From NCBI GenBank assembly GCA_028717785.1, contig JAQUND010000001.1, positions 124,001-188,000 of the forward strand: a stretch of 64,000 nucleotides of DNA, in the 5' to 3' direction. Numbering within the stretch: the first letter of the stretch is position 1; every line of letters starts with the position of its first letter. The stretch is from Candidatus Nanoarchaeia archaeon. GTDB taxonomy: Archaea > Nanoarchaeota > Nanoarchaeia > SCGC-AAA011-G17 > JAFCDX01. The notes under the pieces were generated by a model. It did no database searches. It was not told the DNA's origin and saw only the letters and a program-made list of their open reading frames with translations. Below are positions 9,186 through 18,574 of this stretch, piece after piece. The translations under genes and the position numbers were made by a program.

Positions 9186-10837
9186 ACTATACTAATAAAA
9201 AAGGAAATATAATAAAAATTGATGATAGTAAAGAAATAACTCGGGGAGGGGAAGGTAAAATTATATCTTATAATAATGATAAAGTTGCTAAAATATATTT
9301 GCCGGGAATAAAAGGGATAAGCGAAATTAAATTTAATGATTTAATAGTTTTAAGTAATTTATTTGTAAAACCCGAAGAATTAATTTACTCTAATAATAAA
9401 ATAGCAGGGTTTTTTATGAAGTATATACCAAAAGATTATTTTACCCTATTTGCTGCTTTTAGTATATTATTTGCTAAAAAAAATAATATTGATAATAAGT
9501 CAAAATTAAAAACTTGTCAATTTATTATCAATGGAGTAAAAGAAGCTCATATTAATAATATAGTGATAGGTGATTTAAATCACTTCAATATTCTCATTAA
9601 TCCTGATGGAGATGGTTTTTTTATTGATGTAGATTCTTATGGTACCCCTAATGCTAAACATTCGGGTAAACAACTTCCTGAAGTTCAAGATCATTTTAAG
9701 GGATGTGTTATTAATAAAGAAGCTGATTATTATGCTTTAGCAACCCTTATTTATAATTACCTTTCGAATATTCATCCATATAAAGGAGTTCATCCTATTT
9801 ATAAATCATTAAGCGAAAGAGCTTTACATCGTATTCCTGTTTTTGATAAAACCCAAAATATTAAAGCTCCTAATTTTTATGCCCCCATAACGGACAAAAA
9901 TTTACAAAACCAATTTGAAGAAATATTTGTAAAAGGAGAACGATTTCCTATCGAACTTAATAAATCTACTATTATGGTAATTCCTTCAATACCTACTTCT
10001 GTAACTATTAAAATTAATACGGATTTACTTATTACTGAAGTACTTAAAAATACTGATATTAAATTTATTTCAAATAGTAGAAATAAATTATCTGTAACAA
10101 CATCTACAGGCATTGATGTTTATGAAGCTAGTTATAAAGGTTTTTATAAAATTATAGAATCCTTTTCTTTAGATTATAAAATTATACTTACTGATAAATA
10201 TCTTTATTCTTATCATAATGGAGAACTTAATATAGTTAAGGATAACATTAACTACAAAATAACTAATCTAAAATTTACCAAAAATGCAGTACTTAAACAA
10301 TATGAAAATATTTTAGTAGTAATTGACAATGGAACTTTATTTACTATTAAGCTTGATGAAGTACTTAATTATCAAGTAGCTCATGAAGCAATTACTGTGT
10401 TTGATAAACGATTTAGAAAAAATATAGGGTTAATTCAACATGTTAGCGGTAACACATTAATATTTTATAATTATAAGGGGGTTTTAAATACCCATCTTGA
10501 AAAATGTCGAATTCATGATATATCACAAATTGGAAATATTATTATTTCTCATGAGATGGATAAAAACGGTAATAGTTTATTTTCATTAGGATATATTAAT
10601 AATGGAAAATTAGAAAGAAAATTTAAAGTAGACTCATTATGTAATGTTTCTACTGACTTTGAAAACTTAGTAATAATACCTCAGGATGAAAAATTATCAT
10701 TATTTAGATATCAAGATCTATCTTTTATATCTGATATAAAATGTGATTTTGTTTCTGAATCATTTTCAGTTCATTCTACTCAGTCGGGTATTTTCTTATC
10801 AGATTTAAATAATTTATGGTTAGTAAATAAACGATAA
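9182..10837 (+). CDS. Serine/threonine protein kinase with C-terminal beta-rich domain
   Basis: 551 residues. Kinase features: glycine loop RGGEGK (about residue 22), AKIY lysine (about 37), catalytic loop VIGDLNHFNIL and the metal-binding FIDVDSYG in place of DFG. The remaining 280 residues look beta-rich with repeated short strands and may sense a ligand. Third member of the vWA/PP2C/kinase triad. Phage carriage of a complete triad is unusual. Confidence 0.8.
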   Translation: MNYTNKKGNIIKIDDSKEITRGGEGKIISYNNDKVAKIYLPGIKGISEIKFNDLIVLSNLFVKPEELIYSNNKIAGFFMKYIPKDYFTLFAAFSILFAKKNNIDNKSKLKTCQFIINGVKEAHINNIVIGDLNHFNILINPDGDGFFIDVDSYGTPNAKHSGKQLPEVQDHFKGCVINKEADYYALATLIYNYLSNIHPYKGVHPIYKSLSERALHRIPVFDKTQNIKAPNFYAPITDKNLQNQFEEIFVKGERFPIELNKSTIMVIPSIPTSVTIKINTDLLITEVLKNTDIKFISNSRNKLSVTTSTGIDVYEASYKGFYKIIESFSLDYKIILTDKYLYSYHNGELNIVKDNINYKITNLKFTKNAVLKQYENILVVIDNGTLFTIKLDEVLNYQVAHEAITVFDKRFRKNIGLIQHVSGNTLIFYNYKGVLNTHLEKCRIHDISQIGNIIISHEMDKNGNSLFSLGYINNGKLERKFKVDSLCNVSTDFENLVIIPQDEKLSLFRYQDLSFISDIKCDFVSESFSVHSTQSGIFLSDLNNLWLVNKR

Positions 10838-10859
10838 TAATTATTATAAAATCTTTTAA

Positions 10860-10867
10860 TATATTTG
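10860..10867 (+). promoter_or_regulatory. Promoter -7 element
   Basis: TATATTTG after a T-rich run, 20 bases before the ATG at 10888. Confidence 0.5.
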
Positions 10868-10887
10868 TTCAATAAATTTATTTATAA

Positions 10888-11163
10888 ATGAAAGCTCAAA
10901 TAAAAACTACAACTACAACTGAAAAGAAGCCTACAAAAAATTATTTGAATTTATTAACTTCTTTTAACTTTGAAGAAATTAAGGATCGTTTAAAATTCAC
11001 GATAATATATTTTATACTTGGTATATCCATAGTATTTTTAGGGGATATACTTATACATTTAACATTTAATGCTTCCGGTATAATTATATTAGTTTTTGGT
11101 ATAATAATAGCTTGTGCTGCATTATTAGTTCCTTTAATATCTTGGCTAAATAATTCATATTAA
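10888..11163 (+). CDS. Two-pass membrane protein
   Basis: 91 residues; a Thr/Lys-rich N-terminus is followed by hydrophobic segments at about 38-58 and 65-86. No family recognised. It has its own promoter and is followed by another tiny membrane protein. Confidence 0.5.
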   Translation: MKAQIKTTTTTEKKPTKNYLNLLTSFNFEEIKDRLKFTIIYFILGISIVFLGDILIHLTFNASGIIILVFGIIIACAALLVPLISWLNNSY

Positions 11164-11164
11164 T

Positions 11165-11305
11165 ATGAAAAAAAGTAAATTATTTTGGTATAATTTTAAA
11201 TATCATTTAGATAGATATTTTTTAGTATATGTTTTAATTTTTGCTATATTAGCATTAATATGGGCTTTAATACGACCTCACCCCGGAACAAATTTAATTT
11301 GGTAA
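11165..11305 (+). CDS. Tiny single-pass membrane protein
   Basis: 46 residues with a basic N-terminus and one helix (residues about 19-36). It begins directly after the previous stop. Unknown function; could be a small lysis- or envelope-related peptide. Confidence 0.45.
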   Translation: MKKSKLFWYNFKYHLDRYFLVYVLIFAILALIWALIRPHPGTNLIW

Positions 11306-11333
11306 TTATAATAATATTAAAAAATGTATTAAT

Positions 11334-11726
11334 ATGAAAGTTTTAGATATCAGATGTAATGGTTCATTATCTACTTCAACATATTTTCGAAATGAAAATG
11401 GGGATACAATACGAGTTGAAGTTTATTTAAGAACTGAATGTACTGTTTCTAATCAAATTACTTATTTTAGATATAATTTATATTTGAGAAAATATAGATG
11501 TAAAAAATTTAATTTTATCATAAGTAGTAATCATAAAATAGAAGAAATTTCTAAATGGATTAATAAACAAGATTTATATACAGCTTTACATAATCATTGG
11601 GATAATTTGAATCCTTTAAAGAAATTTTGTACTTATCATCTTAATAATAAATATGTTGAATTTTCTGTTACCCCCATTGAACCCAGTAAACCAAATGAAA
11701 TGCGTTCATTATATGCTACTATTTAA
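11334..11726 (+). CDS. Hypothetical protein
   Basis: 130 residues, beta-rich and basic, with aromatic-rich strands. No recognised motif. It lies in the same-strand run between the small membrane proteins and ligA. Confidence 0.5.
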   Translation: MKVLDIRCNGSLSTSTYFRNENGDTIRVEVYLRTECTVSNQITYFRYNLYLRKYRCKKFNFIISSNHKIEEISKWINKQDLYTALHNHWDNLNPLKKFCTYHLNNKYVEFSVTPIEPSKPNEMRSLYATI

Positions 11727-11784
11727 ATTTTAATAATTATAGTAAATATTTGAAAAAAATTGTATTTTTAAAGAAAAATATACT

Positions 11785-13683
11785 ATGGAAAATATTAACA
11801 AATTAGAAGAAAAATATCTCAAAGCAAAAATAGCTTATTATGAAGGAATTCCATTTTTAACTGATGCAGAATTTGATGCTCTTGAAAAAATATTAAAAGA
11901 AAAAGAATCTAAAGTTATCGAACAAGTAGGTTCTAAACGTAAAGATTTTGATTTTACCCATCCAACAAAAATGCTTTCTTTAGCTAAAGAACAAATGGAA
12001 GCTACTCCAAAAGGAACTAATTATATGAAAGATCCTTTTGAAAAATGGTATACCAAAAGATTTTCTCAATTAGGTAAAACCCCTACTCTGTTAAGCTCCC
12101 CAAAATTGGATGGTAATGCTATTAATATAATATTCAGAGGGGTTAAATTAGCTAATGTTCTTACCAGAGGAGATGGTTTTACGGGTAAAGATATTTCTAA
12201 AAGATTTTTAAATAAAATCCCCCAAGAAATTAAATTACTTGGATTAGAAATAAAAGAAACCGATGTTATTGAAATTCGTTGTGAAGTAGTTATAAAAACT
12301 GCTATTTTTAATGAAAAATATGCTTCTGAATTTGCTAATCCTCGAAATTATGTTGCTGGAGTTATAGGAAAAGATGAAGAAGATGAAATAAAAATATCTG
12401 AATTAGATATTATACCTCTTCATTATCTTGTTAACAGTAAACATGTAAGTCAATCTTATTTTAAATTAAATGATCTTTTTTGCAATGATATAAATATTCC
12501 TTTTATAGTAGAAAACTATGTTCAGGTTATAAAATCATATGAATCTTTAAGAGAAACCTATAAATTTCAATTAGATGGAGTAGTTATTTCATTTCCTGCT
12601 GAATTTAGAGAGCAATTAGGAGAAAATGATCATGATCCCGAATGGGCTTTAGCTATTAAATTTGTTCCTCAAGAAGCAGTAACCCCCTATGAAGGAATTG
12701 AATGGAATATTTCTAAAAGAGGTGAAATCATACCTACAGTTCTCCTTAAACCTATCCTTTTAGATGGATCTACAGTTCGTAGGGCATCTGGTTATAATGC
12801 AGGTTATATTGTAGATAAGAAAATTGGTCCGGGTTCAGTGGTGAGCATTGCAAAAGCAGGAGACATTATACCAGAAATACAAAAAGTTATAGTTGAATCT
12901 TCTGAAGATATAAAAAATATTTTACCTCAAGAATGTCCATCTTGTAATTCTCCAACTACTTTTGATAGTATTCATTTAGTATGTACTAATAATAATTGTA
13001 TTGGTAAAATAGCTAAACAACTTTCAGGAGCAATAAAAATTTTAGAAATTCAAAGAATTGGAGAAAAAACAATTGAACCATTTGCTAAGGATTTTGTAAA
13101 TATGTATGAACTTATTAAATGGGCAAGAACTATTGGAGAAACCTCCGATGGAAATATAGATCAATATGGAATTAAATTTGGTTCACGTTCACATGAAATT
13201 TTTATTCAAGCTTTTAAAAATATTAAATCTTTAACTTATCCTCAAGTTATTCAAATGCTAGGATATGAAAATGTTGGGGATAAACTTTCTACTCAATTAG
13301 CTAGGGAACATGCTGGATTGGATTTTGATTATGCTAATTTAGAAAGAGCTCTTGTAGCTAAATTAAGGGATCCTCAAGTTTCTGATTATATAAAATCAGT
13401 TGTATCTGGATTAGAAAATTTAGGTATTATTATAGATAGACCTAAAAAAACTACTAATAATATTTCTTCTATTTATGTTTGTATGACTGGAAGTCCTAAA
13501 GAATTTGGATTTAAAACCAAAGAAGAATTTATCAAAAAATTTCCGGGGGTAGAAGAAGTTTCTATTTCAGATAAAAAATGTCAATATCTTATTACAGATT
13601 CTTATTCCTCAACAAGTAGTAAAATGGGGGTAGCAACTAAAAAAGGTATTCAAATAAGAACTTATGGGGATTTTAAAATTTAA
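11785..13683 (+). CDS. ligA: NAD+-dependent DNA ligase
   Basis: 632 residues. Nucleotidyl-lysine motif SSPKLDGNAI (K107), TRGDGFTGKDI, NPRNYVAG, a four-Cys zinc finger (CPSC ... CTNNNC) near residue 385, helix-hairpin-helix region and a C-terminal BRCT domain (VCMTGSPKEFGFKTKEEF). Seals nicks during replication and repair using NAD+. Slightly shorter than the bacterial norm of about 670 residues but with all domains recognisable. Starts 58 bases after the previous gene. Confidence 0.92.
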   Translation: MENINKLEEKYLKAKIAYYEGIPFLTDAEFDALEKILKEKESKVIEQVGSKRKDFDFTHPTKMLSLAKEQMEATPKGTNYMKDPFEKWYTKRFSQLGKTPTLLSSPKLDGNAINIIFRGVKLANVLTRGDGFTGKDISKRFLNKIPQEIKLLGLEIKETDVIEIRCEVVIKTAIFNEKYASEFANPRNYVAGVIGKDEEDEIKISELDIIPLHYLVNSKHVSQSYFKLNDLFCNDINIPFIVENYVQVIKSYESLRETYKFQLDGVVISFPAEFREQLGENDHDPEWALAIKFVPQEAVTPYEGIEWNISKRGEIIPTVLLKPILLDGSTVRRASGYNAGYIVDKKIGPGSVVSIAKAGDIIPEIQKVIVESSEDIKNILPQECPSCNSPTTFDSIHLVCTNNNCIGKIAKQLSGAIKILEIQRIGEKTIEPFAKDFVNMYELIKWARTIGETSDGNIDQYGIKFGSRSHEIFIQAFKNIKSLTYPQVIQMLGYENVGDKLSTQLAREHAGLDFDYANLERALVAKLRDPQVSDYIKSVVSGLENLGIIIDRPKKTTNNISSIYVCMTGSPKEFGFKTKEEFIKKFPGVEEVSISDKKCQYLITDSYSSTSSKMGVATKKGIQIRTYGDFKI

Positions 13684-13688
13684 ATAAT

Positions 13689-14276
13689 ATGAATCAATCT
13701 AAAGAAGAAAAAAAATTTCCAATTTATAGTTTTTCAGCTAAATGGTCTCAAGATGGAAAACAAGATCCGGAATATCCTAAATGGTATGAAGGATTATCAG
13801 AAGGACGAATTTGGAATAGTACTAGTTTTTCAAAAATGTTTAAGGAAGAACAAAGTCAAGAATTTTTAGATAACTATGTTAAAGAATGGTGGAATAAATT
13901 AATAAAAAATAAAAAGAAAGAAAGATTCCCCATAATAAATCCGGAATTACAATATTTAAAAGCTGAATTTAAAGAATGGGAAGTTTGGGTTTTAACTTGG
14001 TTTCAACATGAAACATTTGATTTAGGACAAACTAATGAAGAAATTCTTAAGAGTTTTTCTGATTATGTTTATAGAGTACAATCTAAAAATAAAAGAATTG
14101 AAATGAATTTTCCAGAAAATGAATGGTATCAAAATGGATATAAAGCTTTAATGGGAGCAGAAGATCGTTGGAGATGGCATGGGGCTGAACCCAATGGAAA
14201 ACCTAGTGATCATAGTCCTGCTCCATGCAGATGTAAATTTTGTAAAGAACAAGGTATTATACGAATAGGACATTAA
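13689..14276 (+). CDS. Hypothetical Trp-rich protein
   Basis: 195 residues with about a dozen tryptophans and a C-terminal CRCKFC cluster that may bind metal. Begins five bases after ligA. Not recognised. Confidence 0.5.
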   Translation: MNQSKEEKKFPIYSFSAKWSQDGKQDPEYPKWYEGLSEGRIWNSTSFSKMFKEEQSQEFLDNYVKEWWNKLIKNKKKERFPIINPELQYLKAEFKEWEVWVLTWFQHETFDLGQTNEEILKSFSDYVYRVQSKNKRIEMNFPENEWYQNGYKALMGAEDRWRWHGAEPNGKPSDHSPAPCRCKFCKEQGIIRIGH

Positions 14277-14288
14277 TTATAAAATAAA

Positions 14289-14627
14289 ATGGAAGGATAT
14301 TTAGGAGAAACTGATGTAAATATTTCGGAAAGTAAATTTAAAGATTATACTTCTATTGATTGGGCAATGTATTTTATTGAAAGATATGGTCAAATTGATG
14401 GAAGTCATCATAAAACTTGGGTTTTAGATCAAGTTGCAAGAATATTAAAAGGAACAAAAATAATTGTTAAACTTGCAAAATGGAGTAATGGAAAACAAGA
14501 ATATAGAGTATGGTTAGACGACCCCTCCGAAGAATATAAAAATTGGCAAAAAGAAATGCAAGAAATGCTAGGAGAATTTATTGATAATGAATATGAATAT
14601 ACTTATAATGAAGGAATAGCACCATGA
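14289..14627 (+). CDS. Conserved phage-type small protein
   Basis: 112 residues. The block AMYFIERYGQIDGSHHKTWVLDQ followed by ARILKGT is of a kind often seen in large-phage accessory proteins, but its function is unknown. It overlaps the next start by four bases. Confidence 0.5.
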   Translation: MEGYLGETDVNISESKFKDYTSIDWAMYFIERYGQIDGSHHKTWVLDQVARILKGTKIIVKLAKWSNGKQEYRVWLDDPSEEYKNWQKEMQEMLGEFIDNEYEYTYNEGIAP

Positions 14628-14998
14628 TACTATCATTTGAAAAACCTGAAAAAATTAGATCCACAGAAGAACATAATAAAATGTTTTCTTCAGATTGTGG
14701 AGTAGCAGGAACATATGTTCCTAATATGTCTGAAGAAGATCGTAAAAAATTTAAAGCTAAACATATAAAAGGAGAAGATGAAAGGATTGAAATAAGAGTT
14801 GAAATGGGATCTAATATTCTTATTATAGTATATAAAAATTCTAAAGTAGTAAAATATGATTTTCATAACTATAAAGAATATACTAAAAATCATCAAAACA
14901 TTCAAATTTCTATGAATGGAAAATTGGATCTCTCCTTTGAACAATGGGAAAATATTGGAAAAGCTATTAATGAAGCTAAACAAATATTAGATTTATGA
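14624..14998 (+). CDS. Hypothetical protein
   Basis: 124 residues, mixed alpha/beta, no recognised motif. ATGA overlaps on both sides tie it to its neighbours in one translation-coupled run. Confidence 0.5.
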   Translation: MILSFEKPEKIRSTEEHNKMFSSDCGVAGTYVPNMSEEDRKKFKAKHIKGEDERIEIRVEMGSNILIIVYKNSKVVKYDFHNYKEYTKNHQNIQISMNGKLDLSFEQWENIGKAINEAKQILDL

Positions 14999-15258
14999 TA
15001 GAAAGCATAAAAAAAGAAATGAATATTTGGTGTGGTTTTGAATTGACTGATGCTCAAATACAGGAATGGCTTGATTTGGCTAAACCCGAAGTTTTTGATA
15101 CTATGGAAAGAGAGGATTTTGCATATTTTTTAGGTCAGAAAATAGCTGGATTAATTTGGCCTATGAATGCTGATTCCTCTGAATATAAAAAAGAATTTTT
15201 TGAAAAATTAAAAGAAAATTCGGTAAAAATGGGATACATTTGGAATAATAATTATTAA
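14995..15258 (+). CDS. Hypothetical protein
   Basis: 87 residues, acidic and helical, overlapping the previous gene by four bases. No family recognised. Confidence 0.5.
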   Translation: MIESIKKEMNIWCGFELTDAQIQEWLDLAKPEVFDTMEREDFAYFLGQKIAGLIWPMNADSSEYKKEFFEKLKENSVKMGYIWNNNY

Positions 15259-15276
15259 CAATTTAAATAATATTTT

Positions 15277-15516
15277 ATGAAATATCTATTAGTATTTTTT
15301 GGATTAGGAATTATTGAAGGCATATGTTTAATGATAGCTGGGTTTTATTTTTTAAACCCCGAATATTATAGTGCATTCAAATGGGTATCTTATGGATTAT
15401 TTGGAATCTACACAATTCTTTCGATACTTTGTTTCTATACATTTAGAAAAAAGATTTTTAGAAAAAGAATTTTAAAAAAGAGAATTTTGAAAAAAAGAAA
15501 ATCTAAAAAATCATGA
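15277..15516 (+). CDS. Two-pass membrane protein with basic repeat tail
   Basis: 79 residues: helices at about 3-23 and 32-53, then a cytoplasmic tail made of imperfect repeats of K-x-I-L-K-K-R. The basic tail could contact nucleic acid or acidic lipids. Overlaps the next start. Confidence 0.5.
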   Translation: MKYLLVFFGLGIIEGICLMIAGFYFLNPEYYSAFKWVSYGLFGIYTILSILCFYTFRKKIFRKRILKKRILKKRKSKKS

Positions 15517-15920
15517 AAGATACGAAAAATATAATGACTCTAATTCTTTTAATAATAGGATTTAGTTGTATTTTTTTAGTAGTATATAAGAATCAAGATC
15601 CTATTCTATCAGATTATAAATTAAGAATACTTGAAAAAGGATCAATTTTTGAACATCCTCAACGTCCCCCATCTAAAGGTATATTTAAACCCTGGTTAGA
15701 TAATAATACATTTTCTATTCAGGAATTAGAAAAACTAAAAATAAAACATAGAAATATCTATGTTTTTAGTTGGATTTATTTAGATACAACTGATAGAATA
15801 GAGGGTAAAGCTCATCATAGCCATACTTGGGATACTTATAAAATAAAAGGATACTTACAAAATAGTAATTGTAAGTATGATACTTCTATTATTGAAATAA
15901 AATTAAAATTACATGAATAA
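15513..15920 (+). CDS. Membrane-anchored protein
   Basis: 135 residues with an N-terminal helix (residues 8-25) that would anchor an outward domain containing PQRPPSKG and a His-rich HHSHTW patch. No family recognised. Overlaps the next gene by eight bases. Confidence 0.5.
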   Translation: MKDTKNIMTLILLIIGFSCIFLVVYKNQDPILSDYKLRILEKGSIFEHPQRPPSKGIFKPWLDNNTFSIQELEKLKIKHRNIYVFSWIYLDTTDRIEGKAHHSHTWDTYKIKGYLQNSNCKYDTSIIEIKLKLHE

Positions 15921-16251
15921 TGAATATTTAGTTCGCCCAGAAGATAATGCTATATTTGAAATAGATCCATTTAATGGATGTTATCGTCCATATATAACTA
16001 ATAAAATAAAAAATATACTCAAATCTCATCGGCGATCTAATGCATATAGTCATTTTACATTTAAAAATTTAACAGAGGATTATGGTTGGTTTCCAATAGA
16101 AGAATCTGAAATCCCTAAATACCAAGAATTGAATAAAGAATGGAATCGAATTTGGGCTAAATATTACGAAAGTGATGGTCATGATGGGATAAAAGGAAGA
16201 AATAATTTAACTCCAGAAGAAATTGAATTCATTAATTTAGAAAGAGATTAA
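15913..16251 (+). CDS. Hypothetical protein
   Basis: 112 residues, acidic and aromatic; no recognised motif. Ends three bases before the next small gene. Confidence 0.5.
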   Translation: MNNEYLVRPEDNAIFEIDPFNGCYRPYITNKIKNILKSHRRSNAYSHFTFKNLTEDYGWFPIEESEIPKYQELNKEWNRIWAKYYESDGHDGIKGRNNLTPEEIEFINLERD

Positions 16252-16253
16252 AA

Positions 16254-16415
16254 ATGATAAAAGAAGAAAAAATAAAGGAACTTATCTTTTTAACACAAAC
16301 TACTTATTATATTTATAATAATGAAGAAGATCGTAAAAATGATATCCCTTATATAATTACTTCTGATAAAAAAACATTCGATAGTTATAAAAAAGGAATA
16401 AAAAGTAAAAAATAA
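16254..16415 (+). CDS. Small hypothetical protein
   Basis: 53 residues, Lys/Tyr-rich. It fills the gap between 15913-16251 and the promoter at 16438, in phase with the overlapping-gene style of the region. Confidence 0.45.
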   Translation: MIKEEKIKELIFLTQTTYYIYNNEEDRKNDIPYIITSDKKTFDSYKKGIKSKK

Positions 16416-16437
16416 TAAGAAGTTAATATTTTTTATG

Positions 16438-16445
16438 TATATTTG
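16438..16445 (+). promoter_or_regulatory. Promoter -7 element
   Basis: TATATTTG preceded by TTTTTTATG; 24 bases before the ATG at 16470, probably driving the CCA-enzyme operon. Confidence 0.55.
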
Positions 16446-16469
16446 CTTTTGAATATATTTAAATTAACT

Positions 16470-16808
16470 ATGGAAAAATTTGTACATCAATTTAAAGCTC
16501 TTTTACCTTCATCTTGTATTATAAGAATTGTTGATCAGGATGATAAACATATGATTTTATTTGAAAATACTGGTGATGGAGTTTCAGTAACTAATGCAAG
16601 TGAAATAATTGCTTCAGAAATAATCGATAAGTTTAAATGGCATCCTGCAAATTGTAGATTTTTTGAAACATATAAAGGATATGAAAGAGTAATCGAAATC
16701 CAATATAGTTGGATTGTTGGAGTAGTATCTGAAAAATGGGAAGCTAATCATCCGGATTGGAGTTCTGTCGAACAAATACAAATTAAAAATTTATTTGAAT
16801 TAGAATGA
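16470..16808 (+). CDS. Hypothetical protein upstream of the CCA enzyme
   Basis: 112 residues. The ATG at 16470 is used because the -7 element overlaps the longer upstream reading. No recognised motif; a beta-rich Trp-containing C-terminus. Overlaps the CCA enzyme start by four bases. Confidence 0.55.
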   Translation: MEKFVHQFKALLPSSCIIRIVDQDDKHMILFENTGDGVSVTNASEIIASEIIDKFKWHPANCRFFETYKGYERVIEIQYSWIVGVVSEKWEANHPDWSSVEQIQIKNLFELE

Positions 16809-18028
16809 TATTTATATCTCAAAAAGTAGAAAATATTCGAAAAGTTTTATTAAAAGAAACTTGGATAGAATCCCTTTTAACCGATGGAAATGTTTATCTT
16901 GTTGGTGGTTGTATAAGAGATTCATATAGGAATAAAACTATTAAAGATATTGATATTGTTGTTGAAGAACTTCCTATCTCTTCTATAAAAAAAATATTAT
17001 CTCATTATGGGGAATTTAAAGAAGTTGGGGATAGTTTTGCCGTAATAAAATTTAGACCTTTTAACCATATAGGGGAAGATTTTGATATTGCTATACCTCG
17101 AATAGATCGAAAAATAGGAGAAGGTCATAAAGGATTTTCAATAGAAACTAAAGGGGTTACAATATTAGATGACTTAAAAAGAAGGGATTTTACTATTAAT
17201 TCAATTGCTGTTAATGTTAAAACAGGAGAAATTTTAGATCCTTTTAATGGAACTTCCGATATTGAAAAAAAGATAATTAAAGCAACAGATTCAACAGCTT
17301 TTATTGAAGATCCATTAAGAATATTAAGAGGAATTCAATTTGCAGCTAGATTTAATTATTTAATTGAAAAAGATACCCTTAAACTCATGAAAGATAATGC
17401 TCATTTAATAATGAGTATTTCGGGGGAAAGAATATTGGACGAATTTATGAAAGTTGTCCATAAAAATGGAAATAATAAAATAGTTTTTGATCTTTTGCAA
17501 GAAACTAATGTAGATTTAGCTTTATTTAATAATAAAATTTCTACTTATGATGGGATTTATTATTTAGATGAAGTTTCTTTCTTTTACACTTTAGGAATTC
17601 TTGGAGGAATATCTCCATCTGATTTTATTAAAAACAGGTTAAAGGGAGAAAGATTATTAGAAAAAGATCTTCAAACTATGGAAAAAATTTTTAAATTATT
17701 TCCTACTATAAATAATCAAGAAGATCTTAGATTATTTCTTTCTAAATCTTTTACTGTTTCCCCTAGAATTATGCAATCAAAAATATTTCCTTCAGAAATT
17801 GAAAATATAATAAAATTAATGTTAAAAAATAAAATACCTACTACTTTAAAGGATCTTAACATTGATGGTAATGATATTCTTATATTATCAAATAATGAGA
17901 TAAAAGATAAAGCTCTTGGGGAAGTTTTAGAAAAAATTATGAGAGGAGCTTTAATGAATGATTTTAATTGGAAGGATAGATTAGATTCTTTAAATTATTT
18001 AGGAAATGTTATATCTAAAATAAATTAA
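16805..18028 (+). CDS. cca: CCA-adding tRNA nucleotidyltransferase
   Basis: 407 residues. Class II nucleotidyltransferase motifs: VYLVGGCIRDSYRNKTIKDI continuing to DIDIVVEE, RRDFTINSIAVN and EDPLRILRGIQFAARF, followed by helical body and tail domains. It adds or repairs the 3' CCA of tRNAs. Most tRNAs in this window lack an encoded CCA, so the enzyme (or the host's) is needed to mature them. A poly(A) polymerase of the same family cannot be excluded but the context favours CCA addition. Confidence 0.85.
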   Translation: MIFISQKVENIRKVLLKETWIESLLTDGNVYLVGGCIRDSYRNKTIKDIDIVVEELPISSIKKILSHYGEFKEVGDSFAVIKFRPFNHIGEDFDIAIPRIDRKIGEGHKGFSIETKGVTILDDLKRRDFTINSIAVNVKTGEILDPFNGTSDIEKKIIKATDSTAFIEDPLRILRGIQFAARFNYLIEKDTLKLMKDNAHLIMSISGERILDEFMKVVHKNGNNKIVFDLLQETNVDLALFNNKISTYDGIYYLDEVSFFYTLGILGGISPSDFIKNRLKGERLLEKDLQTMEKIFKLFPTINNQEDLRLFLSKSFTVSPRIMQSKIFPSEIENIIKLMLKNKIPTTLKDLNIDGNDILILSNNEIKDKALGEVLEKIMRGALMNDFNWKDRLDSLNYLGNVISKIN

Positions 18029-18042
18029 TAAACTATAAAACA

Positions 18043-18261
18043 ATGTCAAGACGATTTCATTCTTTAAAAGAAGGAGATACCCTTTCTAAAAAATTAAAAG
18101 AAATTTCTAAAAGAGTTTTAATTACTCAACAAGTTGTTTTTATACCTGAATTGAGGCTAACTGTATATTCTAATGCAGAAGAAACTCCCGAAGAAACTAG
18201 AAAAAGATATTTGGAAAAAACTTTATCTCATAAAATAAAAGAAAAAGAAACTGAGGTTTAA
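18043..18261 (+). CDS. Small basic protein
   Basis: 72 residues, highly charged, no recognised family, 14 bases after the CCA enzyme. Confidence 0.5.
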   Translation: MSRRFHSLKEGDTLSKKLKEISKRVLITQQVVFIPELRLTVYSNAEETPEETRKRYLEKTLSHKIKEKETEV

Positions 18262-18304
18262 CAATATTTTAACAAAAAATATTTTTTTTGTATAGAGTTA
18301 TATT

Positions 18305-18312
18305 TATATTTG
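18305..18312 (+). promoter_or_regulatory. Promoter -7 element
   Basis: TATATTTG with an upstream TTTTTTTTG run (18282-18290), 12 bases before the ATG at 18325. Confidence 0.5.
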
Positions 18313-18324
18313 CCAAAGTAAAAT

Positions 18325-18525
18325 ATGAAAGAATATTTAATTTTAAGAGATAAAGTAAATCAGTATTATACTGGGGGTTTACCATTATATTGGTCAGCTA
18401 AGATAGATGAAGCAATATTATTTAATAATGATATTGAGATTTTAAGTCAATTTAAATATGCCAGGAAAAATTCTCAACTTACTAATGCAGTTGAACCTAT
18501 AGAAGTCATTAAAATATTACAATGA
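18325..18525 (+). CDS. Small hypothetical protein
   Basis: 66 residues, no recognised motif; expressed from its own promoter ahead of the envelope cassette. Confidence 0.5.
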   Translation: MKEYLILRDKVNQYYTGGLPLYWSAKIDEAILFNNDIEILSQFKYARKNSQLTNAVEPIEVIKILQ

Positions 18526-18574
18526 AAATTAATCTAATCAATATAAAATAATTATTAACTTTAATTTAAATTCC

